Shown here in pieces: positions 5,998 to 6,380 of a stretch of 6,380 nucleotides of DNA (positions within the stretch are counted from its first letter, which is position 1; the number at the start of each line of letters is the position of its first letter). This stretch comes from Gemmatimonadota bacterium. Lineage in GTDB: Bacteria; Gemmatimonadota; Gemmatimonadetes; Longimicrobiales; Gaopeijiaceae. The stretch covers positions 1 to 6,380 of the forward strand of contig RFGQ01000083.1 of assembly GCA_003695865.1 (NCBI GenBank), given 5' to 3'. Position numbers and translations under genes: made by a program. Under the pieces are notes generated by a model. It searched no databases and was not told the origin of the DNA. It was given only the letters and a program-made list of their open reading frames with translations.

Positions 5998-6380
5998 ATG
6001 GGACATCGACGAGACCGCCTGAACGCTCAGTTCAAGCGCGAGATCAGTGAGATCCTGCGGCGCGAGGTGCGCGATCCCCGCATCGGCACCGTGATCGTGA
6101 CCGACGTGGACGTGACGCCCGACCTCTGGCTGGCGCGGGTCTTCGTGCAGATTCCCGGCGACGAGGCCGTGCGCGCGGAGGCGCTCGCCGGCCTGCAGGC
6201 GGCGGCCCCGTTCGTGCGCCGACACCTCAAGCCGCTGCGCATCCGGCGCATTCCCGAACTGCGCTTTCTCGAGGACCGCACGCTCGAGCAGGCGCATCGC
6301 ATCGAAGAGATCCTCAGAGAAGTGGGGGTCGAAGACGGCGGGGGGGGCGACGAGGGCGCTCCGCCCGGAGAGGTGCGCGA
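5998..6380 (+). CDS. rbfA: 30S ribosome-binding factor RbfA, cut by the right edge
   Basis: RbfA binds the 30S subunit near the 5' end of 16S rRNA and acts in late maturation and cold adaptation. The frame is open to the window end (127 codons seen) and carries the KH-like core: LNAQFKREISEILRREV (8-24), DPRIG (26-30), VIVTDVDVTPDLWLARVFV (32-50), PFVRRHLKPLRIRRIPELRF (71-90), and EDRTLEQAHRIEEIL (92-106). The conserved core is therefore complete, and only a Gly/Glu/Asp/Pro-rich tail continues past the edge. ATG 5998 is the only plausible start: no in-frame ATG, GTG or TTG lies between it and the ylxP stop. The SD is poor (only GGA two bases upstream), so translation may depend on ribosomes leaving ylxP. 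A run of eight G (6340-6347) sits in the tail. Confidence 0.95.
   Translation, partial: MGHRRDRLNAQFKREISEILRREVRDPRIGTVIVTDVDVTPDLWLARVFVQIPGDEAVRAEALAGLQAAAPFVRRHLKPLRIRRIPELRFLEDRTLEQAHRIEEILREVGVEDGGGGDEGAPPGEVR

Noticed and set aside
2950..6297. A 1115-codon open frame on the minus strand opposite infB, ylxP and rbfA
   Set aside because: In GC-rich genes with G/C third positions the complementary frame often lacks stops. The translation is low-complexity (His, Leu, Arg, Asp rich) with no recognisable domain, and the + strand carries unmistakable genes.
1..6380. A defence system, mobile element or other undescribed multi-gene system
   Set aside because: Apart from one small phasin/UbiK-like gene, every gene belongs to the widely conserved nusA-infB operon in normal order. 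No transposase, integrase, tRNA, att-like repeats or toxin-antitoxin pair is visible.

Overview
The window is a conserved translation and transcription-factor operon, all on the + strand, from a very GC-rich bacterium (roughly 70% G+C by eye, strongly G/C third codon positions). Gene content and order are rimP - nusA - ylxQ-like (L7Ae family) - infB - ylxP (DUF503) - rbfA. This is the ylxS-nusA-ylxR-ylxQ-infB-ylxP-rbfA layout of Bacillus and many other phyla, but ylxR is missing. The style of the NusA and IF-2 proteins, DUF503 next to rbfA and the high G+C suggest a Gemmatimonadota-like organism. This is recognition from memory, not a search; other GC-rich phyla are possible.

Layout. Positions 2-439 hold a small helical, coiled-coil protein of the phasin/UbiK-like type whose frame is open to the left edge. 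Positions 440-630 hold no gene but contain the control region: a good sigma70-type promoter (TTGAGC, 17 bp, TATATT), then almost immediately a GC-rich hairpin with a T6 tract and a weaker second hairpin with another T6 tract. rimP follows, probably from a TTG codon at 631. nusA starts at 1161. The ylxQ-like gene begins about 11-14 bases after the nusA stop without an ATG or GTG. infB (2956-5676) encodes a 906-residue IF-2 with two IF2_N modules separated by a long charged linker. ylxP (5692-5973) and rbfA (from 5998, cut by the right edge) complete the cluster.

How the genes work together. RimP and RbfA are 30S maturation factors, IF-2 brings initiator tRNA to the 30S subunit and promotes subunit joining, and NusA is the RNA polymerase pausing, termination and antitermination factor. 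The YlxQ-like protein belongs to a small RNA-binding family, and YlxP is a conserved partner of unknown function. Short gaps and overlapping signals (an SD overlapping the ylxQ stop; gaps of 9, 15 and 24 bases) support one transcript. The terminator-like leader of an operon encoding NusA suggests NusA-responsive attenuation as autoregulation.

I see no mobile element, CRISPR array, tRNA or rRNA, and no undescribed multi-gene system. The most interesting parts are the promoter-proximal terminators and the unusual nusA/ylxQ junction.
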